Positions 7,161 to 13,964 of a stretch of DNA of 19,302 nucleotides are shown piece by piece. Origin of the DNA: Pseudomonadota bacterium (GTDB lineage: Bacteria; Pseudomonadota; Gammaproteobacteria; Burkholderiales; Rhodocyclaceae); contig JAEWVQ010000188.1 of assembly GCA_023459095.1 (NCBI GenBank), forward strand, positions 1 through 19,302, given 5' to 3'. The notes under the pieces are model-generated. The model saw only the letters and a program-made list of their open reading frames with translations. It made no database searches and was not told where the DNA came from. The translations under genes were made by a program, and so were the position numbers. Numbering within the stretch: position 1 is the stretch's first letter; every line of letters starts with the position of its first letter.

Positions 7161-7718
7161 ATGAAGCCGCTCCCCGCTACGCCTTCCGCCCTCCCCGCCT
7201 CCCGCCCGCCGCTGACCCTGCAGGCCCTCTCCACTTGCGACCAGGCCGCATTCACCGCCCACCTCGGCGGCGTGTTCGAGCACTCGCCGTGGATCGCCGC
7301 CGCGGCGTGGTCGGCGCGCCCGTTTCCGAGCATCGATGCGCTGCACCGGGCGATGACCGCCGCCGTCGCCGACGCCGGGCGCGACGCGCAACTCGCGCTC
7401 ATCCGCGCCCACCCCGAACTCGCCGGCAAGGAAGCCACCGCCGGCACCCTGACCGCCGATTCGACCGACGAGCAGCGCAGCGCCGGCCTCGACCGCTGCA
7501 CCGCCGCCGAGTTGCAACGCCTGCGCGGCCTCAACGCCGCCTACCGCGAGCGCTTCGGCTTCCCCTTCGTGCTCGCGGTGAAAGGCCGCAGCAAGCACGA
7601 CATCATCGCCACGCTGGAAGCGCGCCTCGGCGGCGACGCCGACGGCGAATTCCGCACCGCGCTCGCCGAAATCGGCAAGATCACGCGCCTGCGCCTCGAC
7701 GCCCTGCTCGCCTCTTGA
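7161..7718 (+). CDS. uraD: 2-oxo-4-hydroxy-4-carboxy-5-ureidoimidazoline (OHCU) decarboxylase
   Basis: The 185-residue helical protein carries the UraD signature: an AHPELAGK motif with the catalytic histidine (H84), STDEQRSAGLD (E104), and RFGFPFVLAVKGRSKHDI. UraD decarboxylates OHCU stereospecifically to (S)-allantoin, the last step of the uricase route. The start was set at ATG 7161, about 8 bp after an AGG; a GTG at 7152 is also in frame. Three further genes of the pathway would be needed to degrade urate completely, but only puuE and alc follow here, so urate oxidase and HIU hydrolase must be encoded elsewhere. Confidence 0.93.
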   Translation: MKPLPATPSALPASRPPLTLQALSTCDQAAFTAHLGGVFEHSPWIAAAAWSARPFPSIDALHRAMTAAVADAGRDAQLALIRAHPELAGKEATAGTLTADSTDEQRSAGLDRCTAAELQRLRGLNAAYRERFGFPFVLAVKGRSKHDIIATLEARLGGDADGEFRTALAEIGKITRLRLDALLAS

Positions 7719-7731
7719 TCAAGCGCCCGCC

Positions 7732-8664
7732 ATGTCCCCCTCCCCTCCCTATCCCCGTGACCTCGTCGGCTATGGCCGCAACCCGCCGCAGGCGAACTGG
7801 CCCGGCCGCGCCCGCATCGCGGTGCAGTTCGTGCTCAACTACGAGGAAGGCGGCGAGAACTGCGTGCTGCACGGCGACCCCGGCAGCGAGCAGTTCCTGT
7901 CGGAGATGTTCAACCCGGCGAGCTACGCGGGCCGCCACCTGTCGATGGAGTCGATCTACGAGTACGGCTCACGCGTCGGCGTTTGGCGCATCCTGCGCGA
8001 GTTCGAGCGCCGCGGCCTGCCGCTGACCGTGTTCGGCGTGGCGATGGCGCTCGAGCGCCACCCCGAACTCACCGCCGCGTTCCGCGAACTCGGCCACGAA
8101 ATCGCCTGCCACGGCTGGCGCTGGATTCACTACCAGGAGGTCGACGAGGCCACCGAGCGCGAACACCTGCGCCTCGCCATGGACACCCTCGAACGCCTTA
8201 CCGGCGAGCGCGCGCTCGGCTGGTACACCGGGCGCGATTCGCCCAACACCCGACGCCTGGTGGTCGAGCACGGCGGTTTCCTGTACGACTCCGATTACTA
8301 CGGCGACGACCTGCCGCTGTGGACCGAGGTCACGCGCAGCGATGGCCGGACCGTGCCCCACCTCGTGGTGCCCTACACCCTCGACACCAACGACATGCGC
8401 TTCGCCCTGCCCCAGGGCTTCTCGCACGGCGATCCGTTCTTTCAATACCTGCGCGACGCCTTCGACGTGATGTACGCCGAAGGCGAGGAGCGCCCGGCGA
8501 TGCTGAGCGTCGGCATGCACTGCCGCCTGCTCGGCCGCCCCGGGCGCTTCCGCGCACTGCAGCGCTTTCTCGACCACATCGAAAAACACGACCGCGTGTG
8601 GATCTGCCGCCGCGTGGACATCGCGCGCCACTGGATCGCACACCATCCCCACCGCCCGCGATAA
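7732..8664 (+). CDS. puuE: Allantoinase, polysaccharide-deacetylase type (PuuE)
   Basis: The 310-residue protein belongs to the metal-independent allantoinase group of the polysaccharide deacetylase superfamily (NodB-like barrel). It has PRDLVGYGRNPP at the start, QFVLNYEEGGE, GHEIACHGWRW (H127), GWYTGRDSPNTR and a YDSDYYGDDLP stretch, all typical of PuuE. It opens the hydantoin ring of allantoin to give allantoate. It starts at ATG 7732, 13 bp after the uraD stop, with no obvious ribosome-binding site, which suggests translational coupling. It is followed after 37 bp by allantoicase, the next enzyme in the pathway. Confidence 0.93.
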   Translation: MSPSPPYPRDLVGYGRNPPQANWPGRARIAVQFVLNYEEGGENCVLHGDPGSEQFLSEMFNPASYAGRHLSMESIYEYGSRVGVWRILREFERRGLPLTVFGVAMALERHPELTAAFRELGHEIACHGWRWIHYQEVDEATEREHLRLAMDTLERLTGERALGWYTGRDSPNTRRLVVEHGGFLYDSDYYGDDLPLWTEVTRSDGRTVPHLVVPYTLDTNDMRFALPQGFSHGDPFFQYLRDAFDVMYAEGEERPAMLSVGMHCRLLGRPGRFRALQRFLDHIEKHDRVWICRRVDIARHWIAHHPHRPR

Positions 8665-8701
8665 CCCTAGCGCCCCGCGCCCCGCCATTCAGGAACGCCT
8701 C

Positions 8702-9727
8702 ATGAGCTCAGCCGCCCCCCTCGTCGCCCCGCCCGCCGTCCTCCCCGAATGGGCCGCGCGCGCGGTCAATCTTGCCGACCCGCGCCTCGGCGCAAGCGCG
8801 CTCCACGCCTCCGACGATTTCTTCGCCGACGTCGCGCGCATGCTCAACCCCGACGCCGCGGTGTTCATTCCCGGCAAGTACGACGACCACGGCAAGTGGA
8901 TGGACGGCTGGGAGACGCGGCGCAAGCGCGGCACCGGGCACGACTGGTGCTTGGTCAAGCTCGGCCGCCGCGGCATCGTGCGCGGCGTGGACGTCGACAC
9001 CTCGCACTTCACCGGCAATTACGCGCCGGCGGTATCGATCGAGGCCACAGTCTCGGACAGCGACGAGGTCGATGCGCTGCGCGCCGCGGCCTGGACCGAA
9101 ATCCTGCCCTCGGTGTCGCTCGGCCCCAGCGCCCACCACCTCTTCGAGATCGCCAGCGATGCGGCCTGGACCCATCTGCGCGTCAACATCTACCCCGACG
9201 GCGGCATCGCCCGCCTGCGCGTCTATGGCCAGCCGGTGGGCGTGTTCGACGACCACGAGCGCCTCTACGACCTCGCCGCGCTCGACAACGGCGGACGCGC
9301 GGTGGCGTGGAACGACGCCCACTACGGCGCGGTCTCCAACCTGCTGCTGCCCGGGCGCGGGCGCGACATGGGCGACGGCTGGGAAACCCGCCGCCGCCGC
9401 GAACCCGGCAACGACTGGTGCATCATCGAACTCGGCGCCCCCGGCACGCTGGCCCGCATCGAACTCGACACCGCCCACTTCAAGGGCAACTTCCCCGACC
9501 GCTGCTCGATCCAGGCCGCCTTCGTCGCCGGCGGCACCGACCGTTCGGTGGTCACCCAGAGCATGTTCTGGCCCACCCTGCTGCCCGAGCAGCCGATGCG
9601 CATGGACGCGATCCACACCTATGCGGAGGAAATCCTGCCGCACGCCCCGATCACCCACGTGCGCATCAACGTGATTCCGGACGGCGGCCTGTCGCGGGTG
9701 CGGCTGTGGGGCAAGGTGGCGCGCTGA
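8702..9727 (+). CDS. alc: Allantoicase
   Basis: The 341-residue protein shows the internal duplication characteristic of allantoicase. GKWMDGWETRRKR-x-GHDW near residue 64 is repeated as GDGWETRRRREPGNDW near residue 225, and each is followed by a D(T/V)-x-HF-x-GN strand. THLRVNIYPDGGIARLR is echoed by THVRINVIPDGGLSRVR at the end of each half. It hydrolyses allantoate to ureidoglycolate and urea. The start at ATG 8702 is preceded by AGGAA. It is the last gene of the uraD-puuE-alc operon and is convergent with the response regulator gene; a long inverted repeat lies between them. A ureidoglycolate-processing enzyme is not in this window. Confidence 0.95.
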   Translation: MSSAAPLVAPPAVLPEWAARAVNLADPRLGASALHASDDFFADVARMLNPDAAVFIPGKYDDHGKWMDGWETRRKRGTGHDWCLVKLGRRGIVRGVDVDTSHFTGNYAPAVSIEATVSDSDEVDALRAAAWTEILPSVSLGPSAHHLFEIASDAAWTHLRVNIYPDGGIARLRVYGQPVGVFDDHERLYDLAALDNGGRAVAWNDAHYGAVSNLLLPGRGRDMGDGWETRRRREPGNDWCIIELGAPGTLARIELDTAHFKGNFPDRCSIQAAFVAGGTDRSVVTQSMFWPTLLPEQPMRMDAIHTYAEEILPHAPITHVRINVIPDGGLSRVRLWGKVAR

Positions 9728-9745
9728 CCCACGGCCGCCGCGCCC

Positions 9746-9802
9746 ACGGGCAACGGGGCAGCCGCGTTCGGCGGTTCATCGACGCTCACGCCCGTTGCCC
9801 GT
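9746..9802. terminator. 12-bp perfect inverted repeat at convergent junction (possible bidirectional terminator)
   Basis: ACGGGCAACGGG (9746-9757) and CCCGTTGCCCGT (9791-9802) are perfect reverse complements, separated by 33 nt that contain a smaller GCCG-CGTT-CGGC hairpin (9761-9772). The element fills the gap between the convergent alc and response-regulator genes. There is no T tract, so it may act as a transcription barrier, RNA-end stabiliser or REP-like element rather than a classical terminator. Confidence 0.5.
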
Positions 9803-9821
9803 CGTGCGGGGGCGGCCCGTC

Positions 9822-10538
9822 CTAGCCCCAGCTGACCGTGGTCGCGAGCAGATAACCGGCGCCATAGACGGTCTTGATGAACCTGCCATCGAGCCCCCCC
9901 TGCTCGAAGCGCTTGCGCAGACGCGACACCCGCAGATCGATGCTGCGATCGAGCGCGGTGACGTCGCGACCGCTGAGCAATTGCTCGCGCGACAGAATCT
10001 GATTCGGATGCTCGAGCATCGTGAGCAGCAACTGCGCCTCGGCCAGGCTCAACGACGTACGCTCGCCCGTGGGTGCGACCAGCACATTGCTGCCGCACTC
10101 GAAGCACCAGCCCGCAAAGTACGCCACCCGCGGGCCCTCCGCCGCTGGCGCGGGCGGCTGATAGCGGCGCAGGATGCTGCGCACGCGGGCGATCAGCTCG
10201 CGCGGTTCGAACGGCTTGAGCACGTAGTCGTCGGCGCCGAGTTCGAGCCCCATCACCCGGTCGTGGGTATCGACCCGGCCGCTGGCAATCAGCAGGCCGA
10301 AGCGGTGCCGGGTGCGCAGCTGCTGCAAGACCTCCATGCCATCCATGTCCGGCAGGCCGAGATCGAGAATGCACAGATCGGGCGGCGACACCCGCAACTG
10401 GCGCAGGAAGTCACCGCCCGATGAGAACACCAGGTACGGGTAGCCGAAGCGGCTCAGCGTGGCTCCGATGAGCTGGGCGACCCGGGCATCGTCCTCGACG
10501 ACATGGATCATCGGCCCGGCCTTGTCCGCCGGCCTCAT
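9822..10538 (-). CDS. OmpR/PhoB-family response regulator
   Basis: The 238-residue protein has an N-terminal receiver domain with acidic pocket E15/D16/D17, phospho-acceptor D59 in CILDLGLPDMDG, S86 and K108 in LKPFEP. A C-terminal winged helix (about 138-235) ends in DLRVSRLRKRFE and IKTVYGAGYLL, typical of OmpR-type DNA-binding domains. A cysteine pair (WCFEC, 145-148) in the linker is unusual and might be redox- or metal-responsive, which is speculative. Its start overlaps the stop of the upstream hybrid kinase gene as ATGA, so the two are translationally coupled and form a two-component pair. Target genes are not known; the divergent permease is the nearest candidate. Confidence 0.93.
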   Translation of the reverse strand: MRPADKAGPMIHVVEDDARVAQLIGATLSRFGYPYLVFSSGGDFLRQLRVSPPDLCILDLGLPDMDGMEVLQQLRTRHRFGLLIASGRVDTHDRVMGLELGADDYVLKPFEPRELIARVRSILRRYQPPAPAAEGPRVAYFAGWCFECGSNVLVAPTGERTSLSLAEAQLLLTMLEHPNQILSREQLLSGRDVTALDRSIDLRVSRLRKRFEQGGLDGRFIKTVYGAGYLLATTVSWG

Positions 10539-12178
10539 GTCCGCGCTCCGTCGGCAAGCGCGCGCCGCAGCGCATCGGCAAGCGCCTGCGGGCTGAAAGG
10601 CTTGTCCAGCACCTGAAACGCCGGCAGTTCCTGCGGCGGACGGCTGCGATGGGCGTAGCCGCTCATCAACACCACCGGCAGCGCTGGCCGGAAGCGGCGG
10701 ACGAAGCGGGCCAGCGCCCGACCGTCCATGCCCCCGGGCATGACGATGTCGCTCAGCACCAGTCCGATCGCCGGAATGTTCTCGACCATGTCGGCGGCCT
10801 CGTGCCCGCTTTCCGCCTCGAGCACCGCATAGCCCAACGCGGACAACTGCTTGCGCACCACCTCGCGCACCTTGTCGTCGTCCTCAACCAGCAGTACCAG
10901 GCGCGATTTGCCGCCATCGACATCGTCCGCGCGCGCGCGCCGCGGGCTCACCGGGGCGGTGGCCTGCGGCAGCAGCAGGGCCACCGTGGTCCCTACCGCC
11001 TGGCGGCTGCGGATCCGCACCCCGCCACCGGACTGGCGGATGAAGCCATACACCATGGCCATGCCCAAGCCGCTGCCGATTCCGAACTCCTTGGTGGTGA
11101 AGAAAGGCTCGAAGACGCGGGCCAGGGTTTCGCTGTCCATGCCGGTGCCGTTGTCGCTGACCGCGATCTGGGCATACGGCCCCGGCGCCAGCTCCAGACT
11201 GAGCGCCTCGTCCGCGTCCAGTTGCTGCAAGGCGCATTCGATACGCAACTCGCCGCCCCGGGGCATGGCGTCGCGCGCGTTGAGCGCGAGGTTGAGCAAG
11301 GCGCTCTCCAGTTGGCAGGGGTCGGTCAGCGCCCTGAGCTCGGCTTCGTGGGTGATGATGGCAACGGTGACGTTGCCCGGTAGCGAGCGCCGGATCAGAC
11401 GCGACATGCCGTGCACGATCTCGTTGATCTCGACCGGACGCGGATCGATCGGCTGCTGCCGGGAGAAGGCGAGCAAGCGCTTGATCAGCGCTGCCCCACC
11501 GGTGGCGGCGGCGATCGCGGGCTCGACATAGGCGGGCACCGCCGGGTGATCGCCCAGGGCATCGACCAGGCCATTGAGGCTGCCCATGACCACGGTGAGC
11601 ATGTTGTTGAAATCGTGCGCCAGTCCGCCGGTGAGCTGGCCGATGGCCTCCATCTTCTGGGCCTGGGCCAGCGCCTCGTAGGTGCGCCGCTGCTCGGTGA
11701 TATCCACCGCATGAACGTAGCAGCCGACGACGCGGCCCTCGGCGTCGATGTCGGGCAGCAGCGTGCTCCTGGCGTGAAGCACCTCGCCGCCCGGGCGGGT
11801 CATGGCGTACTCGTAGGTCACCTCCTCCCCCGCCAGCGCACGGGCGATGCTGGCCTCGACCTTGGCAAACACCTCGGCGCCGATCACCTCGGCGACGCTG
11901 CGCCCGATCATCGTCGCACTGGAAACTCCAAACCATTCCGCGTAGCGGCGATTGCCGTAGCGAAAAATCCAGTCCCCGTCGAAATAGGCGATGTGCGCAG
12001 GAATGGTGTCGGTGATCTGCCGCAGCCGACGCTCCCCCTGGCTGACGCCGTCCTCCACTTCCCGGGCCGACAGCGCGCTCCCACCCGTTACCGCGCCGCG
12101 CACGCGCTCGACAACGCTGCCTGAACCTCCCTGCTGCACGCACGCCTCTGCGTCGCCCGCCCACTCTTCCCGATCCAC
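10535..12178 (-). CDS. Soluble PAS-domain hybrid histidine kinase with C-terminal receiver
   Basis: The ~547-residue kinase has the order PAS (about 50-165; FDGDWIFRYGNRRYAEWFG), HisKA (GGLAHDFNNML, H188) and HATPase. The ATPase shows an N box LNLALNARDAM, G1 DNGTGM, an F box around FEPFFTTK and G2 GSGLGM. A receiver at about 425-545 has acidic VEDDD, phospho-acceptor D477 in LSDIVMPGGMDG, and K526. No transmembrane segment or signal peptide is visible, so it should sense a cytoplasmic signal through PAS. The start was set at GTG 12178 because a GGGAGGGAAG ribosome-binding site lies just upstream; an ATG at 12280 is in frame but reads through Cys/Arg-rich sequence. Having its own receiver before a separate response regulator leaves open either a phosphorelay or autoregulation. 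Confidence 0.92.
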   Translation of the reverse strand: MDREEWAGDAEACVQQGGSGSVVERVRGAVTGGSALSAREVEDGVSQGERRLRQITDTIPAHIAYFDGDWIFRYGNRRYAEWFGVSSATMIGRSVAEVIGAEVFAKVEASIARALAGEEVTYEYAMTRPGGEVLHARSTLLPDIDAEGRVVGCYVHAVDITEQRRTYEALAQAQKMEAIGQLTGGLAHDFNNMLTVVMGSLNGLVDALGDHPAVPAYVEPAIAAATGGAALIKRLLAFSRQQPIDPRPVEINEIVHGMSRLIRRSLPGNVTVAIITHEAELRALTDPCQLESALLNLALNARDAMPRGGELRIECALQQLDADEALSLELAPGPYAQIAVSDNGTGMDSETLARVFEPFFTTKEFGIGSGLGMAMVYGFIRQSGGGVRIRSRQAVGTTVALLLPQATAPVSPRRARADDVDGGKSRLVLLVEDDDKVREVVRKQLSALGYAVLEAESGHEAADMVENIPAIGLVLSDIVMPGGMDGRALARFVRRFRPALPVVLMSGYAHRSRPPQELPAFQVLDKPFSPQALADALRRALADGART

Positions 12179-12207
12179 CTTCCCTCCCAATTCCGCGCCC
12201 TGCCGCA

Positions 12208-12213
12208 ATTTTA
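12208..12213 (-). promoter_or_regulatory. candidate -10 box of the kinase-regulator operon
   Basis: On the minus strand TAAAAT lies 30 bp upstream of the chosen GTG start, inside a short AT-rich patch. The -35 position (CTGCGG) is weak, so any promoter here would probably need an activator. Confidence 0.35.
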
Positions 12214-12240
12214 TTTCCGCGCCCGCACCACCGCAGCCGC

Positions 12241-12279
12241 GCGGACAAGATTCAGTACATTTTGACGCTATTGCGGACA
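12241..12279. repeat. direct repeat GCGGACA spaced 32 bp in the kinase/permease divergent region
   Basis: GCGGACA occurs at 12241-12247 and again at 12273-12279, a start-to-start distance of 32 bp or about three helical turns. The AT-richer sequence between them contains a -35-like TTGACG (12262-12267) on the plus strand. It could be a regulator-binding pair for the divergent kinase and permease genes, or a trace of an old insertion-sequence end. Neither reading can be settled here. Confidence 0.35.
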
Positions 12280-12423
12280 TGTTTTTTTGCGACCCTTGCG
12301 CGCGGCGCCAGGGCGCCGATGCTCACGGGGTACGCAGCGCGCGCCCCCGCATCGGCGGAGAGTGCGCCCGCAGGCCGCGCACGATCGCACCGCCGGCGAC
12401 CAAAAACACAAAAGGAGAGGCAA

Positions 12424-13842
12424 ATGGCAATGCAGCGTCCGCACGGTGCGGAACATCCCTATTGGGCCCTGGGCCCGTTCAAGATCCGCCTGCCATTCAT
12501 CCACTATCGCTGGGAGCTTCCGGAGATGGTGCAGGGTCTGTTCATGTTCGTGGTCAGCCTCGGCATGATCCCGTTGCTGATGAAGTACCTGGGCATGCCG
12601 TACGAGGCCGCGCTCGCCTTCTGCGTGATCGCCGGCATCGGCTACCTGCTGCCGGCGCTGATGGGCGTGCCGCTGGTACCGGGCTGGATCACCCCGGCGA
12701 TTCCGGTGGTGCTGCTCTACCTGCAAGCCTTCGAGCCCGGGCCGGAAGCGGTCAAGGCGATGTTCGCGCTGCAGGTCGAGGTCTTCATCATCTTCCTGTT
12801 CCTCGGGCTGACCGGGCTGGGCAACAAGCTGGTCAAGATCATTCCCAACTCGCTCAAGTCCGGCATCATCATCGGCGCCGGCATCGCCGCGATGATGGGC
12901 GAACTGAAAACCGGCGGCCGCATCGACTCCACCCCGATTTCGCTGCTGCTGGGCTCCATCGTGTCGGCCTACATCCTGTTCTCGCTGTCGTTCAAGCACG
13001 TCGTCGAAACCAACCGTTTCGCCAAGATGATCTCCAACTTCGGCATGATTCCCGGCATGTTCGTGGCCATGATCATCGGCTGGGCGGTCAGCGAATACCC
13101 GCTGCCCGACATCCAGTGGGGCATCACCGAGCCCGATTTCGGGCTGATGATGAACTACCTGGTGTTCAACGTCGGCCTGCCCACGCCGGAGATGTTCCTG
13201 CTCGCGATTCCGACCGCGATCATCGCCTACGTGATCGCCTTCGGCGACATCCTGGTCGGCTTCACGCTGTGCAAGCGCGTGGACCACCTGCGCCCGGACG
13301 AGAAGATCGAGCTCGACGTCACCCGCGTCCACCTCGTCACCGCCATCCGCAACGGCTTGCATGCGCTGCTCGCGCCCTGGCCCGGCCTCGCCGGACCGCT
13401 GTGGACCGCCGCCCACGCCACCGTCGCCGAACGCTACGCCCTCGGCCGCAAGGCGATGGATTCGATCTACTCCGGCGGCGGCACGTTCTGGATCACGGGG
13501 CTGATCGCGGTCTTCATCCTGCCGCTGGTGTCGGTGTTCAAGCCGGTGCTGCCGATCGCGCTGTCGCTCACCCTGGTGCTGACCGCCTACATCTGCATCA
13601 TGGTGGGCATGGAAGAGCTGAAGAACTCCAGCGAGCGCGGCGTCGCCGGTATCGTCGCGGTCACCCTGGCGATGCCCGACCCCAAGGCCACGGTGTACGC
13701 GGTCGCCATCGGCCTGATTCTGTACTGGCTGATCGAACGCCCCAATGCTGCCCAGCGCGCCAAGGAAGACCTCAGCATCATCGGCGACAACACCGCCGAC
13801 ATCGAGGCCGGCGACACCCACGGGGTCGGCCAGAAGCGCTGA
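12424..13842 (+). CDS. NCS2/SLC23-like permease (putative purine- or pyrimidine-type transporter)
   Basis: The 472-residue integral membrane protein has roughly 12-14 hydrophobic segments. It starts at ATG 12424 behind a strong AAAGGAGAGG ribosome-binding site. GYLLPALMGVPLVPGWITPAIP near residues 73-94, AFGDILVGF near 272-280, and RNGLHALLAPWPGLAGPLWT followed by AERY (309-338) resemble the core of the uracil/xanthine permease fold, the last matching the NCS2 'GL-x-T-x-L-x-G-x-P-x-T-x-Y-x-E' stretch. Family assignment is moderate and the substrate unknown. Its position beyond the ureide operon suggests a purine-derived compound, but the two-component genes lie between and face the other way. 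The cytoplasmic tail is acidic. Confidence 0.65.
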   Translation: MAMQRPHGAEHPYWALGPFKIRLPFIHYRWELPEMVQGLFMFVVSLGMIPLLMKYLGMPYEAALAFCVIAGIGYLLPALMGVPLVPGWITPAIPVVLLYLQAFEPGPEAVKAMFALQVEVFIIFLFLGLTGLGNKLVKIIPNSLKSGIIIGAGIAAMMGELKTGGRIDSTPISLLLGSIVSAYILFSLSFKHVVETNRFAKMISNFGMIPGMFVAMIIGWAVSEYPLPDIQWGITEPDFGLMMNYLVFNVGLPTPEMFLLAIPTAIIAYVIAFGDILVGFTLCKRVDHLRPDEKIELDVTRVHLVTAIRNGLHALLAPWPGLAGPLWTAAHATVAERYALGRKAMDSIYSGGGTFWITGLIAVFILPLVSVFKPVLPIALSLTLVLTAYICIMVGMEELKNSSERGVAGIVAVTLAMPDPKATVYAVAIGLILYWLIERPNAAQRAKEDLSIIGDNTADIEAGDTHGVGQKR

Positions 13843-13876
13843 CCGGCCGCTCAATCCAGCGCTCGGCGCACGCTCA

Positions 13877-13907
13877 CGGGCCCGTTCGCACGGGCCCGCT
13901 TTCATTT
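13877..13907 (+). terminator. Rho-independent terminator of the permease gene
   Basis: CGGGCCCGT (13877-13885) and ACGGGCCCG (13890-13898) form a perfect 9-bp GC-rich stem with the loop TCGC, followed by CTTTCATTT. It lies 34 bp after the permease stop. The T-rich tail is only on the plus strand, so it serves the permease rather than arsA. Confidence 0.75.
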
Positions 13908-13964
13908 GCCATGGTCACCGCCTCTCGTCCAACGGAAGCGGCCGAACACTGACGCCCGATGGCC

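Noticed and set aside
7713..7722. CTTGATCAAG palindrome at the uraD stop codon
   Set aside because: A 10-bp palindrome can arise by chance and it sits across a stop codon within an operon; there is no second copy or promoter context.
10649..12124. Long plus-strand open frames opposite the hybrid kinase gene
   Set aside because: They are shadows of a GC-rich coding sequence: the opposite strand encodes a kinase with all catalytic motifs, and these frames are His/Arg/Gln-rich without domains.
12303..12318. CGGCGC/GCGCCG hairpin in the permease leader
   Set aside because: A short GC stem is expected by chance at this base composition; no T tract or alternative pairing suggests attenuation or a riboswitch.
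12268..13905. 545-residue minus-strand open frame opposite the permease
   Set aside because: The composition is dominated by His, Asp, Arg and Gln, typical of an antisense shadow of a membrane-protein gene; the plus frame has a strong ribosome-binding site and membrane segments.
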